Shown: piece by piece, positions 44,145 through 58,170 of the stretch
Layout of the letters: each line of letters opens with the position of its first letter
How positions within the stretch are numbered: the first letter of the stretch is position 1
Assembly: GCF_020520425.1 (NCBI RefSeq)
Contig: NC_079488.1
Location: 86,037,285 to 86,101,284 of the forward strand
Direction of reading: 5' to 3'
Origin: Spinacia oleracea
Taxonomy: Eukaryota > Streptophyta > Magnoliopsida > Caryophyllales > Amaranthaceae
Length of the DNA stretch: 64,000 nt
Notes under the pieces: model-generated
What the model was told of the DNA's origin: nothing
Databases searched by the model: none
What the model saw: the letters and a program-made list of their open reading frames with translations, nothing else
Position numbers and translations under genes: made by a program

Positions 44145-44737
44145 CTTTATACATTCAAAGTGATTTTTAAAAGGATAAATTTTTTGAAAGGAAAATCACT
44201 GAAAAATAAATAATTTTTAAACATTTTGAGTAACTTTACATACATCTTACTATTTTTATTTTACACCATCCTTAATTAAGAATCGTGCAGGAAGTAATCA
44301 TGTTTCCGTAATTATACTAAGGTAGCTACAAATTTTAAATTTCGTATATGTTGATAAAATCTCGCCTGCACCATTATCGAAAAACTAACATAATATCTTA
44401 CCTACATCATTATCGGAAAACAAAAAAAACATTTCTCCATATCACAAAACTTTCCAAATGGTAGAAAAAAAAATCTACTACAACGACTTTAGTAGCCGTC
44501 AGAAGTTTAGGCAAGACTTCAGCAAGTTTCGTACTACAGTAAAATTCATTCTCCATGGTTTCTCTCTCCTTCATCAACAACAACAACTGCTCTGGAAATT
44601 TCGGGGACTTTTCTCTCTCTTATTGACTGCACCTTCTCTCTCATCATCTTCTACTGCTATCCTCCATTTCTATAACCCTGTAGCTAACTAAACCAAACCC
44701 CCAAAACCCTGTTTTTCTCTCTCTAAAAAACCCGAAA

Positions 44738-47700
44738 ATGTTCCCACGGTCAAAGGAGAGAGAAAATCAGAGGATAACTAGCTTGACACTACTAGGGTTT
44801 CTAATCTTGACATGGGTTTCTTCAATTGAATCCAGATTTGTTGTGGAGAAGAACAGCTTGAGGGTTACGTCACCAGATGACGTAAAGGGTACTTACGATA
44901 GTGCAATTGGGAACTTCGGGATTCCTCAATATGGTGGTAGTATGGCTGGGACTGTAATTTATCCCAAGGATAATAAAAAGGGGTGTAAGGATTTCAGTGA
45001 TTTCAGCATTTCTTTCAAGAAGAAGCCTGGTCAATTACCCACCTTCGTTTTGCTCGATCGCGGAGGTTATTTTTTGTGTTTTTTGAATTTTTGACTTTCT
45101 CTATTGTTTGTTGTTTTACTGTTTTGTTTTCGAGTTTTCGATTATTGGGTATTGATCTTTGTGTTAATAGTTGAGATTAGACTGTTGATTGGATTGGTTG
45201 AAGTGAAGTTGAAATGTGTTGACTTAGTGATTCCTTTTTGTTGAGTGAAATTGAGCTGTTTGTTGTTGATTAATGTGTTGGTTGATAACTTCTGAGCTAC
45301 CCTTTTCGGGATTCCCTACCTAGTTTGGTTTAATTAGCCTGAAAAGTGTACCGATAGCATATATTATTTCGCGTTTTGGATCGCAGTGTGTGGGGGTTTA
45401 CCAGATTAAGTAACAGTGAATTTTAGTTATGCTGGATTTGTTTATGTATGCTAGTTTAAAGGCATAGCTGTGTTCTTTTCTGTTCAGTTGAGAGATACTC
45501 ATTGGAGTATATAACTTTTTTATATGGAAAAATGTTTTACTTGGAATAATTTGTTGTGAAACGGCTGGTATTGGAGTGGCTTTTTTGTATATTAAGGACT
45601 CTTTGTAAGGATAACTTTTAAATGTCTTTCAGCGTTCGCTCCCTCTAGCCTCTAGGCAACACTTGAATGAGGTTGTGCAAGGTCCATGTAGAGCCGTAGA
45701 GGATCAGTTTGTCGCTTAGGTGTTAAGTATTTTTGTTGTGCAGGTAGTAATGCATTTGTTTTCGTTTCAGATTGCTTTTTTGCTTTGAAGGTGTGGAATG
45801 CGCAGCAGGCTGGTGCAGCTGCTGTCCTGGTTGCAGATGATGTTGATGAAGCGTTGATAACCATGGATACACCTGAAGAAGATAGTGTATCTGCAAAGTA
45901 CATTGAGAACATTACCATTCCCTCTGCACTTATAGAGAGGAGTTTTGGTGACACACTGAAGAAAGCATTCAAAAAGGGGGACATGGTAAATGTGAATCTT
46001 GACTGGAGAGAAGCTGTTCCTCATCCTGATGATCGAGTTGAATATGAGCTGTGGACAACTAGCAATGATGAATGTGGGGTGAAATGTCAGATGTTGATGG
46101 GATTTATGAAGGATTTTAAAGGTGCTGCTCAGATACTTGAAAAGGGTGGTTATACACAGTTCACGCCGCATTATATCACATGGTATTGTCCTCAGGCTTT
46201 CACAATAAGCAAACAGTGCAAATCCCAGTGCATCAATCATGGAAGATATTGTGCACCAGATCCTGAGCAAGATTTCAGCAGAGGCTATGAGGGTAAGGAT
46301 GTGGTGGTTGAAAACTTGAGGCAGCTCTGTGTCTATAAAGTTGCAAATGAGACAAGAAAGCCATGGATTTGGTGGGATTACGTCACTGATTTCCAGATTA
46401 GATGTCCCATGAAGGATCAAAAGTACAATAAGGATTGTGCTGAAGGGGTGATCAAATCATTGGGTTAGTATTACGGTCAATGTATCAACCTGTTTTTTGA
46501 GATTCTGCTATAGATGATGGCATAATGTTAGCATTAATTTGCAGGAATTGATTTGAAGAAAATCGAGAAATGTATGGGGGACCCAGAAGCTGATTCTGAT
46601 AATCCTGTATTGAAAGAAGAGCAGGAGGCACAGGTATGCTCCTGGGAGTCCTGGATACTTTCGTGTGTTTTCGCAACTAGTGTTGTTATATGTCTACAGT
46701 TTGATTTATCTGTGTTAGTGTTCAGTTATATCAAATATTGATTTGATAACTTTTGCTTAGATTGGAAAAGGAGCAAGGGGTGATGTAACCATATTGCCCA
46801 CACTTGTTGTTAACAATCATCAATACCGAGGTGGGTCTTTATCAACCTTCTATTGTCACACTATAAGTGCTGGCCTTGTCCCTCTGAAGTCTGAACAATT
46901 TGACTACAGGAAAGTTGGAGAAAGGAGCTGTATTGAAGGCTATTTGTTCCGGTTTTGAAGAAACTACCGAACCTGCTGTTTGTTTGAGTGATGGTAAGGC
47001 CCTGTAGACATGGTGCTTATTAGTTAGTACCTATGAGTAAAATATCTTATTTATTGATAGTTAAGTTTTCCGTAAAATTTCTTTTTGTGGTTTTGCACGC
47101 CAGAGGTTGAAACAAATGAGTGTTTGGATAACAATGGTGGCTGTTGGCAAGACAAAGCCTCTAATGTTACTGCTTGCAAGGTATCCAGTAATATCTCGTT
47201 GCTTAAAGTCTCATCAATCCCCATCCGCTGTGCATTTTAATTCAGTGCTTATGTTTCTCCAACCCGTTTTTTCTTTTGATATAGGATACTTTTCGTGGAA
47301 GAGTATGTGAATGCCCCCTTATAAATGGTGTGCAGTTTCAAGGGGATGGCTACAGTTTATGCAAACGTATGTCCTTGATCTTGTCTTATTCATGCAATAT
47401 CTGGCATATTGGTGGCTTTGCCGCTCACTAAATTCTTGTCAATGCATTATAGATATTTATGTTGTGTATACTTTGCCACAATAGGCTTCATTAGCTCAAG
47501 CTATCACCCCGAAAGAGTCGGATATCTTTCTAATATGTGCATTCACTGATACAATTTTAAATTATAATTTCAAGATTTGAACTTTCAAATTTGAACATAC
47601 TGGAATGAGGGTTTACTGAGTTAACAAAAGCCAGCATAATTGTTGTTTCCTCTCCTGATTTTGAAGAATTCTTCAGGCTAACAGAACATAGGATGCCTTA

Positions 47701-50700
47701 AATTTACCTAAACTGTAACTTGGCTATCTATCTGGAAACTGCATATTTTGGTGCTATCATTCCTTCTTAGATTTTGATGCTAATGGTAATGGCTGGTGCT
47801 TATCCAAGCTTATTGACTATTGTCACTAAAAGCTGCTTCTTACGTTTCCAAGTGTTTGGATGCGTTTTGCAGATTCACTTATTTCTATTAAAAAAAATAC
47901 CAAGAGGTCCAGGACCCTAGGGTTCTGTGAAGAGAAAATTGAATTTGCTTTCCAGATCTGAGTATTACTTATGAAAGTGCTTTAGTGTTGGCTATGCTTA
48001 TGATAGTGTCTTTCCTTCTTCTAATCCAGAAAAATGATAAGTTTATGAACCAGATAATCAGAACATGTGAGTTTTGTTACAAAAACCTTTAGACATGTAA
48101 TTCAATCATAAAGTATATAATCAAGTAACCCTGTATTGACTTGTGAGGGTGGTGCACTTGGCACTGATTTTATGAATAGATCTGACTTGCATCAATAGCT
48201 TAAGATTGTTTATGAGGCTGTTTTGGAGTCAAGTGATAATTTGTCATGTCTTGAGTTACTTTAGCAAAACTTGCGTTTCTCAGAAAATAAAATTTTACAT
48301 GATAGCTTGATAGCTTGGTATCTTTGGCTTTAGCCCTCCATTTTGTATATGAGTGACATGATTTTGTCATCTTTCATATATATCTACTTATTTAATCACA
48401 AAAAAGAGCATTTTCAGATGTCATTCTATCTTTTCTGTAGTACAATATGATTTTCTGTTTCATTTCGGGGTTGATGTATATAATGTAGTAGAAGTGCTGA
48501 ACTGTCACAAGGAAATGAGGAATGCATCTTGCCTTGTTTTGATGTCATTAAGTTAATTAGTGTTTCTGTTCTGTCAGCAAATGGACCTGGTAAATGCAAG
48601 ATAAACAATGGTGGATGTTGGCATGAGAGCCGTCATGGGCAGACGTTTACTGCTTGTGTGGTAAGCTAGTTATATAAGGTTCATGTACATTCAGACAATA
48701 AAATTTGGTAAATGGCTTCAGAATCTGCTCCTACTTTAATGCTGGCAGGATCACGAGGATACCTGCAAATGTCCTGCAGGGTTCAAGGGTGATGGTGTGA
48801 ATAGCTGTGAAGGTAAAAATGTCTCTAATCTTAGATGCTTGAAACACATATAATGTATGGGGTTCCTTGGAAACTTTTTCCCTCTTATAAGGATATTCAT
48901 TGTGGTACTATATCATAGACTCTGCCTTAGTGATTAATATACTATTTGCTGTTTGCTTGTGTTCTGCACTTCCTTTGTGTATGTTATATTCAAATTTCTG
49001 TCTTAAATGTTAGTTATCTGGCCGCAGTTTGCTGTATTTTAGTATTATGTGAATTGACCTACAAACTTATAGAACTCTTTGATGTACACGATAGAGAAAA
49101 GGAGAGAATGTAGGTACTATAGAAATTGGGCCGTGTTTGGTTCAACAAGTCCAACTTCCTCAAGTAAATAGCAATTCCTTGAATACGTACACAATAAGCT
49201 TCCTCTATGTTTTTTTTTTTGTCAAAATATGTCCCTTAATTACTTTTCAAAAAAAAAAAAGATAAAAGGAAAAGGCATATGCAAATCTAACAAATTATCA
49301 ACCTTAGTGAACTAAAAAGCTCTTGTATGAGTTGCATCATAGATGAAACTTATTATTCTTTTCTTAGCTAAGCAAGTTGTGTTGACTTATGGGACCTTAG
49401 TTAGGTAGGCACTTAAAGTTGAAGTCAACCTAACAATCTAACTTTCCCACTTTAATGGAACTGAAGATTCGTAGGGTCACTTGCACCCCAATAATAAATT
49501 CGATAAAATTGGGTTGTTGAATAAGATATGAACAGTTTGTAATCTCAAGTTCAAATAATTTCTTTGAGGTTCATGAGATCCTTGATATTAGAAATCCCAG
49601 GCCTTGAACAATACATCCCCATGACCCCGTTCCATAAGAACTTTCCTACTTTCCATTTGAGTTTGCTCCACAAATTTTTCTTGCTTCTTTATTCCTTCGT
49701 AAATTCTTTTCCCTTATACCCTTCCTGGCCCAAATTGTTAGGCACTCAACTCCCATCTCTCTCTAAACCACATTCCTTTTCTTATCCAGAAAGCAAGAAG
49801 GATCCATTTCCACACTCTTTTTTCCTTGGTTTTTGTTGCTACAGTAAATAGACAGTTCTTATGGAATGAAGGGAGTATAGAAAAGCTAAAAGGTTCTCGT
49901 GTGAAGAAATGGGACATGTAAATAATTTGGAAACCTGAAATTTTCAACATGCCCTTTTGTTCCATTAAGATGGACCGTGTTCCTTTGTTGCGTGGGAAGA
50001 AAAATTACTGGTAAATTGTGGTAATGTTTTAATAATTTAACTAGTGTATAGCCCGAGGGTTGCCTCGGATTGCTACTTTTAATACTTCGTATGTTGTAAT
50101 GTTTAGTAAGATACACTTGTCTGACTTTTTTTTATAATTTCGTGAAAAAATTGTTATTATGTGTCGCAAATGAAAAAAAAAAGAATTAATTTTTCAAAAA
50201 TCATAAAATTGAAGTTACTAAGTTTATTTATGATTTTTTTCTTTTCAAAATTGTCTTATAAAATTAATAGTTTTTAATACAGAGTGAAGTGTAGTAACTA
50301 ACATAAAAGACTATCAAAAAGTGAATTTGACCTTATAATGGATTGAGTTAAATAGTCCCGGTTACTGTCTCGTTCTAAGAATTTGAAAGCTTTTGCTAGC
50401 CTGGAGACAGGTTCAATCTTCCGACGAAAATTAAAATAAAATACTCATCTTTTTCCACTTAAGTATCTTCATATGGAGTAACAAAACACAAAAATAGTTG
50501 GCAAAATTGGTAATATTTATGATTCAATACTTGTTGGTCACAAGTTCGAATATATGTGTTAAGTGTATTTTTGTTGTCACATTACTTTTTAAACATGTCG
50601 CTTGACATTGTTCTAGTGCTAATTCGCGATGATACGTATACATTCTTACAAACACTTTTTAATATATTAGTATAGGTTTGTGAAAGTTAATTTTTTTTTC

Positions 50701-53700
50701 CTCTTAATGTTTTAATTTGAGGTAGTTTCCATATGCTAGATCTGTGGATTACTATCTCGCCGAGAATGTCTACTTTGTCTCTTCACAAAGACCAACTATT
50801 ATTCGTCTATTGGAGGGAGAGGGGGGGGGGGGGGGGATTACACATTTTCATTAGTACATTGAGGGATAGTCTGCATGGCCTAAGGGAAGAATATGCTACA
50901 AGCCTAACCAACCATAACTAGCTCAGGAAACCATACCTTCTGATTAGAAGAAAGAAACGATTACAGTATTGCATTGTCGCATTAACTACAAATTGGTTAT
51001 TCTTTAGAATCTGGTCAAAGACCTTTTCCAACCACCAAATATACTGAGGTTACTCACTGCCCAAATTTCACAGATTAGGGTGAGTTGGTGGCTTGTTTAA
51101 TTTTTGAAGAAATCTCATTTTATTGTTTTATGATCACAATATGATGCTGTGCAGTAGCAGCAAATTTTCATTGAGATCACAGTACCTCCATGGATTCATT
51201 CTCTTCAGAAGCAGCATCTGTTAACGAAGTAGAATCCATGCTCGCAAAATTGTCAATACTTGGTAGACCATTTTGTATAACAAGGCAGAAGATCAATAAG
51301 TGCACTGTAGACCTGTCACACAAATCGGGCCTGACTCGGTTGATTTCAGGTTCAGATGATCAGATCATCTTTTGGTCCCTTCTTTTTTTGGGTTTGGGTA
51401 GATCCAATGGGTTAATGGGTTTTATGACCACTTCTCTATCCTCCGTTTTAGTGCCATATAGTTGATTCATAGCCAAATCAAGCCATACAAATGAATGAAT
51501 GATGTATAAGTCCAACAAAAATCATGCTAAATTCAACTACTTCGTATATTAATAATTAAAGTAACTTTTGTTCAAAGTTCCCATAATCTCATTCTCACTT
51601 TGGTAATGGTTTTCGATTCTTTTCAATGATATTAAGTAATTGTATTACTATCAAAGTTTCAATTTAAAAAAGCCATCGGGATTCTGTAAACAAAAAGTTA
51701 CAACTCAAAAAGGGATCTAAGCGCCTACAAGCCTTTACAATCTATCTGACCAGCTTTTATCGTCTACACTCATCTTGTTTAAATAGTTTGCTTTTCTCTC
51801 ATTATTACACTGTGACTAGTGCTTAGCTCTTTTATTCGTAATGTCTTCGAGCCAGTTTGAAACCATGACTATACTATCAACAACTTCTTATGGACATTAC
51901 TTTATTGCACCACAAAGAGTCATTCCTGATTCTCCATGTAGACAACTGCTGTAGTAGTAGCTCTCATTTTTTTCTTCTTATGTTTCCTTTGTATCTTTTA
52001 TGGACCCAAGAGAAAAATAATTGATGAGTTCGCAATGTCAGTTGGTCAAAAACCCAAACAAGTTGGTTTTGACCCACAAATTACTCTGCCAGGTTTTTTG
52101 TCGCAAAAAAATTGCCAAACCCCACTATTTAATTTTTGGTTCAGGTTAGGTTTTAAGGTTGTTTTGATTTTTGGCAGGCCTAGCAGGGTTATTACTGATT
52201 TACTGCACATGCATAGTAGAAAAATTAACAGGCTGTGTTCCTTGTCCATTAATACTTATACTGTCATATTTTTTTTTCCATTTCTCGATCTTTCATTATG
52301 GCATAAAATTTTGGTCCACCAAAATACTTTAGGCTTATTTAATAGCCAACTAGCTAAAATTACCAGCCTGTGTTCCTTGTCTATTCATACTTAAACTGTC
52401 ATATTTTTATCATTTCTGGATCTTTCATTATGGCATAAAATTTTAGTCCACCAAAATACTTGGGCACATTTAATAATTAATAGCCAATTAGCTAAAATTA
52501 CCCCATTACAAGGGAGGTTGCAAAAGAACAACAGTAGATGTTGGTTCAAACCTTAACTTTCTGGCATTAATAAAAGAGGAATAGTTGAAAATCACCAAAT
52601 GTAAGTAAGTTGATAATAGTATTGGCCATCTAATTTTTGGGAATATAGTCATTCCATAAGGGATGAAGTAATTTGATGATAATGATTTGTATTGCTTAGT
52701 TAATCCTTATCTTTTTATAACACCAATTCGTCGATGGAATGCATGAGAATAATAATTTGAACAAGATATCATTGTATATGGTGGTGAACTAAATTCTTTC
52801 GAGTGTTATGTGCAAGTAAAAGTGTTTGAAAAATTCGAAACGGTTTGCTTAATAATATGGCGAACACGAATGCGCTGTATCTTCTGTTATAGTCTGAGTG
52901 CTAAATATCTTATTTTCTATCCTCTGATCCCAGCAAATTAAGTTAAGAGGATCATAAAAGATAATGTAAATAAGACAATTCCGTTGTAGGGTATTTTGGT
53001 ATTTTATTTCTGTTTTTATGATCTTCAAGATTCTATTCTGGTTAAAAACTCAAGCCAATGAGGATTAGAGGAAGTTGTAAACAAGACTAAGTGTATGCTG
53101 GGAAGTGGGAACTAACAGGGTTAATTCATTATGTCTGGAGCACTCTGGAGATCAGAGTACCTGCAAAAGATGAAATCAATGTCTTCTGAGTTCCGTCTCA
53201 TGTTTTCTCCGGCTTCTTCTCCTGACTCCTAAGTAGTTTACAATTCACAATCCTTCTGCTTGTTCTTCAAAACTGTATCGTCTTTGTCATTGATGATATT
53301 GATAATGAAAGTTTGACATGTTTGCTATTTCTATCAGTTAGACTGTATGACATTTGACAATGAACTTTTCTGAGACTGTTCACTGTTTCACACCTGGCTT
53401 GCTTATGCTGTTTTTTGAATAATGTTTTTTTTATCTTATGATATGGTGTGGTGTTCATTTTCCAGACATTGATGAATGCAAAGAGAAAACAGCTTGCCAG
53501 TGCTCTGACTGTAGCTGTAAGAATACATGGGGTAGCTATGACTGCTCATGCAGCGGGGATCTGTTGTACATGAAGGACCATGATACCTGCATAAGTGAGC
53601 ATTATTAACCTTCCAGCTTTGTGTTTTTGAAAAGTGTGCTATGTTACTGGTTGGCTTTAATGTTGTTCTGTGTCCTGTAGGTAAATCGGCTGCACAGGCA

Positions 53701-54781
53701 AAATCGACCTGGGCTGCTGTATGGCTAAGTTTGATAGGTTTGGCTATGATTGCTTCTGGGGGTTATCTCTTTTACAAGTACAGGATCAGGGTAAGTTTTA
53801 CTGCTTAAATGCGTAAATTTGTTATTGTGTGGTTGGTTGTTAGCTATTTGAAATGTGGCGATATTCGTTTCCAAATCCCTGATTTCCTAATCAGGGTAGC
53901 TCTTGAGTTGTGACTTATTCTGGACTGGTAAAATGATTTACTATGGACTATGAACAACCAATTTAACATTTAAAAGGGTAATATGGATGAATGAAGCTTT
54001 AGCACTGTTAAGCTGATACCATCCTTATCATAAGCATTCAGGGAATCAGGTTTAAGCCCTTAACCTCTAATGGAAAATGCTTAAGCACACTGCACAACAA
54101 GGTAGATTTTTTTTGAGCTTGCTGTCAGCTGTAGAAATTTTGTTCTAAATGGTTATTTACTTGGACATGCTAAAAGATTGGAACTTGCAATCCTTAGGAT
54201 CATTTGCTCTATCAGGAAATAATATTGATATATGAAGTATACTGTTTTGAGACATCTTGGGAAAGGATGGTGACATTTCTTAAATTAGCAACAGTTTGTT
54301 ATTGGAATTCTCAAGATACCTCCACTTAAAATTTAGTTAATAAGGTGAGTGTATAACTCAATCAACAAAATGATTTTTAGTAAGATTATGTCATATTCTT
54401 AAGATCCTCAATCATGACTTGGGACAATGGGACGGCTATTTTCAGACAGAGAGATTGCAATACTAGAATGCTGTTGGGCTGAAAAAAATATAGGTTAGTA
54501 ACAAAATGTGAAGGTTGGTGCCTTAGCCAACTGCCTAGACTCCTTAACATTTTAAAACACTTAGTAGGACATTTAACTTCCTGGGAAATAACTTGATGGG
54601 CTACTGAAACGTAGGAGTATGTGATTATGCGATGGTCCTTAAAAGTAAGAGATGAGGCTAACATATATCCTTTTACAACTTGCAGCAATACATGGATTCA
54701 GAAATTAGAGCTATAATGGCTCAGTACATGCCGCTGGACAGCCAGACAGAAATTGTAAATCATTCTGATGATCGTGCATGA
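44738..54781 (+). CDS. VSR: Vacuolar sorting receptor, VSR3/VSR4-like
   Basis: A type I membrane receptor that carries soluble vacuolar cargo from the Golgi/TGN to prevacuolar compartments. Twelve exons with GT-AG introns: 44738-45065, 45771-46463, 46545-46633, 46761-46830, 46910-46993, 47104-47180, 47285-47366, 48578-48660, 48749-48812, 53466-53594, 53681-53790, 54686-54781. They sum to 1,905 nt in one frame, 634 aa, the usual family length. Signal peptide about 1-32 (mature start near RFVVEK). Protease-associated ligand-binding domain about 50-170 ([23 protein letters not shown]). Central VSR-specific Cys-rich domain ([20 protein letters not shown]). Three EGF-like repeats in exons 6-7, 8-9 and 10 (the last calcium-binding type, DIDEC). 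Transmembrane helix 577-598. The cytosolic tail has the YMPL sorting signal at 617-620, which binds clathrin adaptor mu subunits. The C-terminus (LDSQ...DDRA) is closest to Arabidopsis VSR3/4 as I remember them. No damage seen. Confidence 0.95.
50041..50674 (-). mobile_element. Helitron in VSR intron 9
   Basis: On the plus strand it starts CTAG followed by TGTATAGCCCGAGGGTTGCC; reversed, the hairpin CCGAGG-CAA-CCCTCGG precedes CTAG at the 3' end. The other end, TTTTTAATATATTAGTATAG, matches the 5' terminus of the Helitrons at 25,214 and 19,573, except for a change at the very last base. It is more diverged than those copies. A box-B-like GGTTCAATC lies inside (about 50,410). Confidence 0.65.
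50821..50836 (+). repeat. G16 homopolymer in intron
   Basis: Sixteen consecutive G after a GAGGGAGA stretch, within intron 9 of the VSR gene. Could be an assembly-sensitive site. Confidence 0.9.
52221..52493 (+). repeat. Tandem duplication, about 135-138 bp x2
   Basis: Units begin AAAATTA(A/C)CAG.CTGTGTTCC at 52,221 and 52,356, and a third partial start is at 52,494. Each holds CTTTCATTATGGCATAAAAT and CCACCAAAATACTT. Unit 2 lacks part of a T-run present in unit 1. In intron 9 of the VSR gene. Confidence 0.8.
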
Positions 54782-56414
54782 GAACGTCGAGTGCTGTACT
54801 GTTATTTCTGATCAAAAGGGGATGTTGGCTTGTTTATTTGCCCTTCCCTATCATCCATCCATCCATCCTTTGGGTTTGAGTGTACACTACCACCTCTTTG
54901 TAATTATGCCGGAGAATAAGATTACCATAGGAACTTCTTTTTCCCCCCAGTTATTTTATATGCACTGTAACTTGTTACTGTTGTAGAGGGGAAGTTGCCG
55001 AGTGGAATTGACAAAAGTTGCCAAATAGACTGCTGACTACCGGTTTCCCTGTCCAAATAGAAATTCTGTATCTACTTAAATCCTTACGCTTTCATTGCCT
55101 TTCTTTTTTATAGTTTTGTTGGATTCACTTTTTGGTGCGTCAACTTTGATTGACGTGATTAAAATATGTCTAGGACCATTTTTGTTAAGTCACTTTTGTT
55201 ACAAAGTTTTATCTTGTTTCGGTGCGCCTATTAAATACTGTATATGCTTATTGCCTAAGTGTATTCAATGGGTTTTATTACTCATTTTATTCATCAACCA
55301 AATTAGCAAAATCTTGTTACTAATTCGGATAGCCTGTGCAAATTTGCCATATGTTGGTAGTTGCTTTCGCTTCTTTGGGTCCCTAAAAATATCCAAGGCT
55401 TGAAAGACGCATCAAGTAAACATATGGCCATCGCGATCGGAGCTCTAGATGTCCAGCCACTGCCACTGATGCCTAGCGAAAGCCACTCCCATCAAGTCAC
55501 ATTAGTCAGTAGTTGGACTATTGAATTACAAAGGAGTTCAATTGATTTAGGCTAATCTACTAATATCAAATTAGTCAGTAGTTTGTTTATGATGATTGAT
55601 CAACATCATGAATTTAACCACAAAATTACAGATTTGAGAAAGAGAAGTCGTTAAACTATACCTATGTTCTGTATATAATCGTCATGAGAGAAAAGGCAGC
55701 TTGTAAAGAAATATGATATCGATAATTAATTAACTAGTTAATTAGGGAATAGTACATTTAGTACATTATTTTTTATTTGTTGGATATTGTATGTCATCAA
55801 AGTATGAATGTACAAGCTAAGTACAAAGTAACATGTACAAATATGTAGTAGAGGTTCATTTTGTATTTTGTATTTTGCTCATCTTCCGATGATTGACACG
55901 AATTATTTTAGGCAAATGTAAAATCATCCATGCTAGTCCAAAAAGTGTAATATTTTCAGACTAGTTTTCGCAAAGAAACGCCACACCATCATACTGAATA
56001 GTGAATAGTGAATAGTGAATAGTGCAAACTGTTAAAAATATTAGGGAAGCTTTTTTCCATCTAATAAGGATGCCCATAAATAACATATTTCTTCCGTTTG
56101 GATACATGTCAATGTTTGTCATTGGGGGTAAATGTATGACAAAATCAAATACGGAAATTAAAATAATATCTCTAGGTAATGAACGTTTATATGTTTAAAT
56201 TAGTAACAAACTATTAATAAAACAATGGATGAAACCAATTATGTGATTTGTTATAAGATTTCAACGGATCGAAAGGGAGTATTTGTTTTGTATAGAGTTA
56301 TAACATACAACTGATACAGTCATACAGGAAAAAAATTCTTTGTTAATTACATGAGAATTTGTATATATCATCAACAAAATTTTGCAGCTGTATATGTCGT
56401 TGACCTTGATTAAA
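54782..56414. other. Convergent intergenic region (VSR / RSL-a)
   Basis: It contains the 3' UTRs of the plus-strand VSR gene (54,782 on) and the minus-strand bHLH gene (left of 56,415). A 7-bp repeat (GAATAGT, four copies) lies at about 55,994-56,023. The frame at 55,095-55,403 is hydrophobic but has no recognised family and overlaps what is probably the VSR 3' flank. No further gene is supported. Confidence 0.55.
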
Positions 56415-58021
56415 TCATCTTGGAAGGTTAAAATGAAAGTCCAGTCCAATGTTCATTCCATTGTAAGCAATTGGAGCATACATCCAATGCTCATCAGAAC
56501 TTAATAACTGCAGAACCAAAAAAAAAAGAACAGAAGTTCAGTTCATGTTTCAATCTAAAACATATACTAAAAAGAGAAAAACAATGTTTTAAAAAAAAAA
56601 AGCGAAATAGCTTCATTTTGTGTTTTTTACCTTGATCTGAAGCTGCAAAAATTTGACATACTGCACAGCTTCTTCAAGCATGGTGCTGATATCAACCTAA
56701 ACATATGTGAAAATAAATTAGTTGACTTTCTGAACATTCATAAACCATAAGTTATTAATTCAATTAAACTATATCAAGAAATATACCTCTCACATTAAAG
56801 TATTGCCAAATACCCTTTCTAAATAATTAATAATATTGCAAATTAAATATATTTTCTAATACGCGCACTTTCTTTTGGACCATGTATAAAGAATGAATAT
56901 TTTTTTCAACCTTTCGAAATGAAATTATAATGGAATAATGTTGAAAATATGAAACAAAAGCGAAAACGACAAGTATTTTAAAAAAAAATGTTGATCGTTG
57001 TGCTTACCTTAGTTCCATTAGGCACAAGGGTCTGCAAGATTTTCAATCTCTCATTAATCCTTTCTCTCCTTTTCTGGTAGATAGGTAAATACAAAAAGGA
57101 ATATTTAGTTCATGTACATTGGCAAGCAATGATTATAATAATAACAATATATAATTAGGATGAAAAATGAAAAAGACGGAAGATTTACCCTTGCATAAAG
57201 ACTCTGAGGATCAGTCGCAGAGCCTCTGCTGGCTCTGGTTTTACCACTTGAATTAAGAATTGTATTTGTAGTTGTAGTAGTGGTAGTAGTTGTTGTTCCT
57301 TTGGAGCTGCAATCATCCTCTAAACTACCGCAGCTGGAGCTCTGTCTAATGTTATTCACCGTGCCTCCATCATTTTCCTCCCCATCACCTCCACCTAATG
57401 TTAGACTACTCTGGCTTCTTTTCACCCTTACACTCCTCTTCCCCTTTTGAACTGCCTGCATTTTTCAATAATACAATCAATTACCATAACTAATAAGTAA
57501 AATATAAAATATATTCACAAGTAGAAATGTTAATTTGTTACCTCTAAAACTCTGCCTCTTTTCTTGGAGTTGTAAGAGGTATTGCAAGTCTTATTATCCT
57601 CTTCAGAAGGATCCATTTGAGACTCATCTTCATTCAAATCTGCATTATCATTATCCATTGTCGCGCCATTTTCCTCATCTTCCATATGACAGTGCAGGAA
57701 ATCAATGGGTAACGAGGATGCATTACTAGCAGCAGCTACTGCTAAATGATTATCACTGAAATAGTTGTGATAATGAACCTCATGATTATAACTACTCTCT
57801 TGTGAATAACGGTACACATTTCGAGAGTTTGAGGTGGAATCACAAGAATAATAAGATGAATTACCACCTTCTGTATTATTGTTATTATTAGTATTGTTAG
57901 CATTAGCCATAATAAAATTAACATTTATGTCGTTAGGACTAGGAAACAACTGGGCCATAAAATCGGCCTCTTCGTTCACACAAACACCAGCATTGAAATT
58001 GCTCCATTCTCCTCCTTCCAT
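56415..58021 (-). CDS. RSL: RSL-class bHLH transcription factor (copy a)
   Basis: A nuclear regulator of the ROOT HAIR DEFECTIVE SIX-LIKE group (bHLH subfamily VIIIc), close to Arabidopsis bHLH84/85/139, whose members drive root-hair growth downstream of RHD6. Five exons, minus strand: 58021-57542, 57455-57189, 57073-57008, 56696-56631, 56507-56415; 323 aa, all junctions GT-AG and phase 0. The N-terminus [10 protein letters not shown] and [10 protein letters not shown] is shared with copy b. Asn-, Ser- and Asp/Glu-rich low-complexity stretches follow, then a basic [10 protein letters not shown] patch, a poly-Thr run, and the RSL signature [18 protein letters not shown] entering the bHLH ([10 protein letters not shown]; helix 2 [17 protein letters not shown]). 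After it comes [17 protein letters not shown], typical of the group. The basic region lacks the H-E-R pattern of E-box binders, as in other RSL proteins. Tail ends ...FNLPR. Confidence 0.93.
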
Positions 58022-58170
58022 ACTCTCTTTGTTTTTCTTTACTCTAACTTAAGTAAGGCAAAAGAGAAGGATAATATATGTATGCTGCTGTGTTTATTAC
58101 AATGTTAGAATTTCTAGCACCAGCTTATTTGAGTTTGGATTTTATCTGATGCTTTCGACCGTGTTTCAAG

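Larger units (their letters stand above)
48813..53465 (+). other. Expanded ninth intron of the VSR gene
   Basis: At 4.65 kb this intron is several times longer than the others (76-1,211 bp). It contains a minus-oriented Helitron (50,041-50,674), a G16 run, a two-copy tandem duplication (52,221-52,493) and AT-rich DNA of unknown origin. Open frames inside (e.g. 51,190-51,465) have no recognised domain. It separates the exons of the second and third EGF-like repeats. Confidence 0.8.

Noticed and set aside
44458-44691. 77-codon ORF just upstream of the VSR gene
   Set aside because: It lies over the probable VSR promoter/5' UTR (CT-rich leader) and has no recognised similarity.
45767-46420. 217-codon minus-strand ORF
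   Set aside because: It is the antisense shadow of VSR exon 2, whose plus-strand frame matches the family throughout.
51190-51465. 91-codon ORF in VSR intron 9
   Set aside because: No recognisable domain, no promoter or poly-A context, and it lies in repeat-rich intron DNA.
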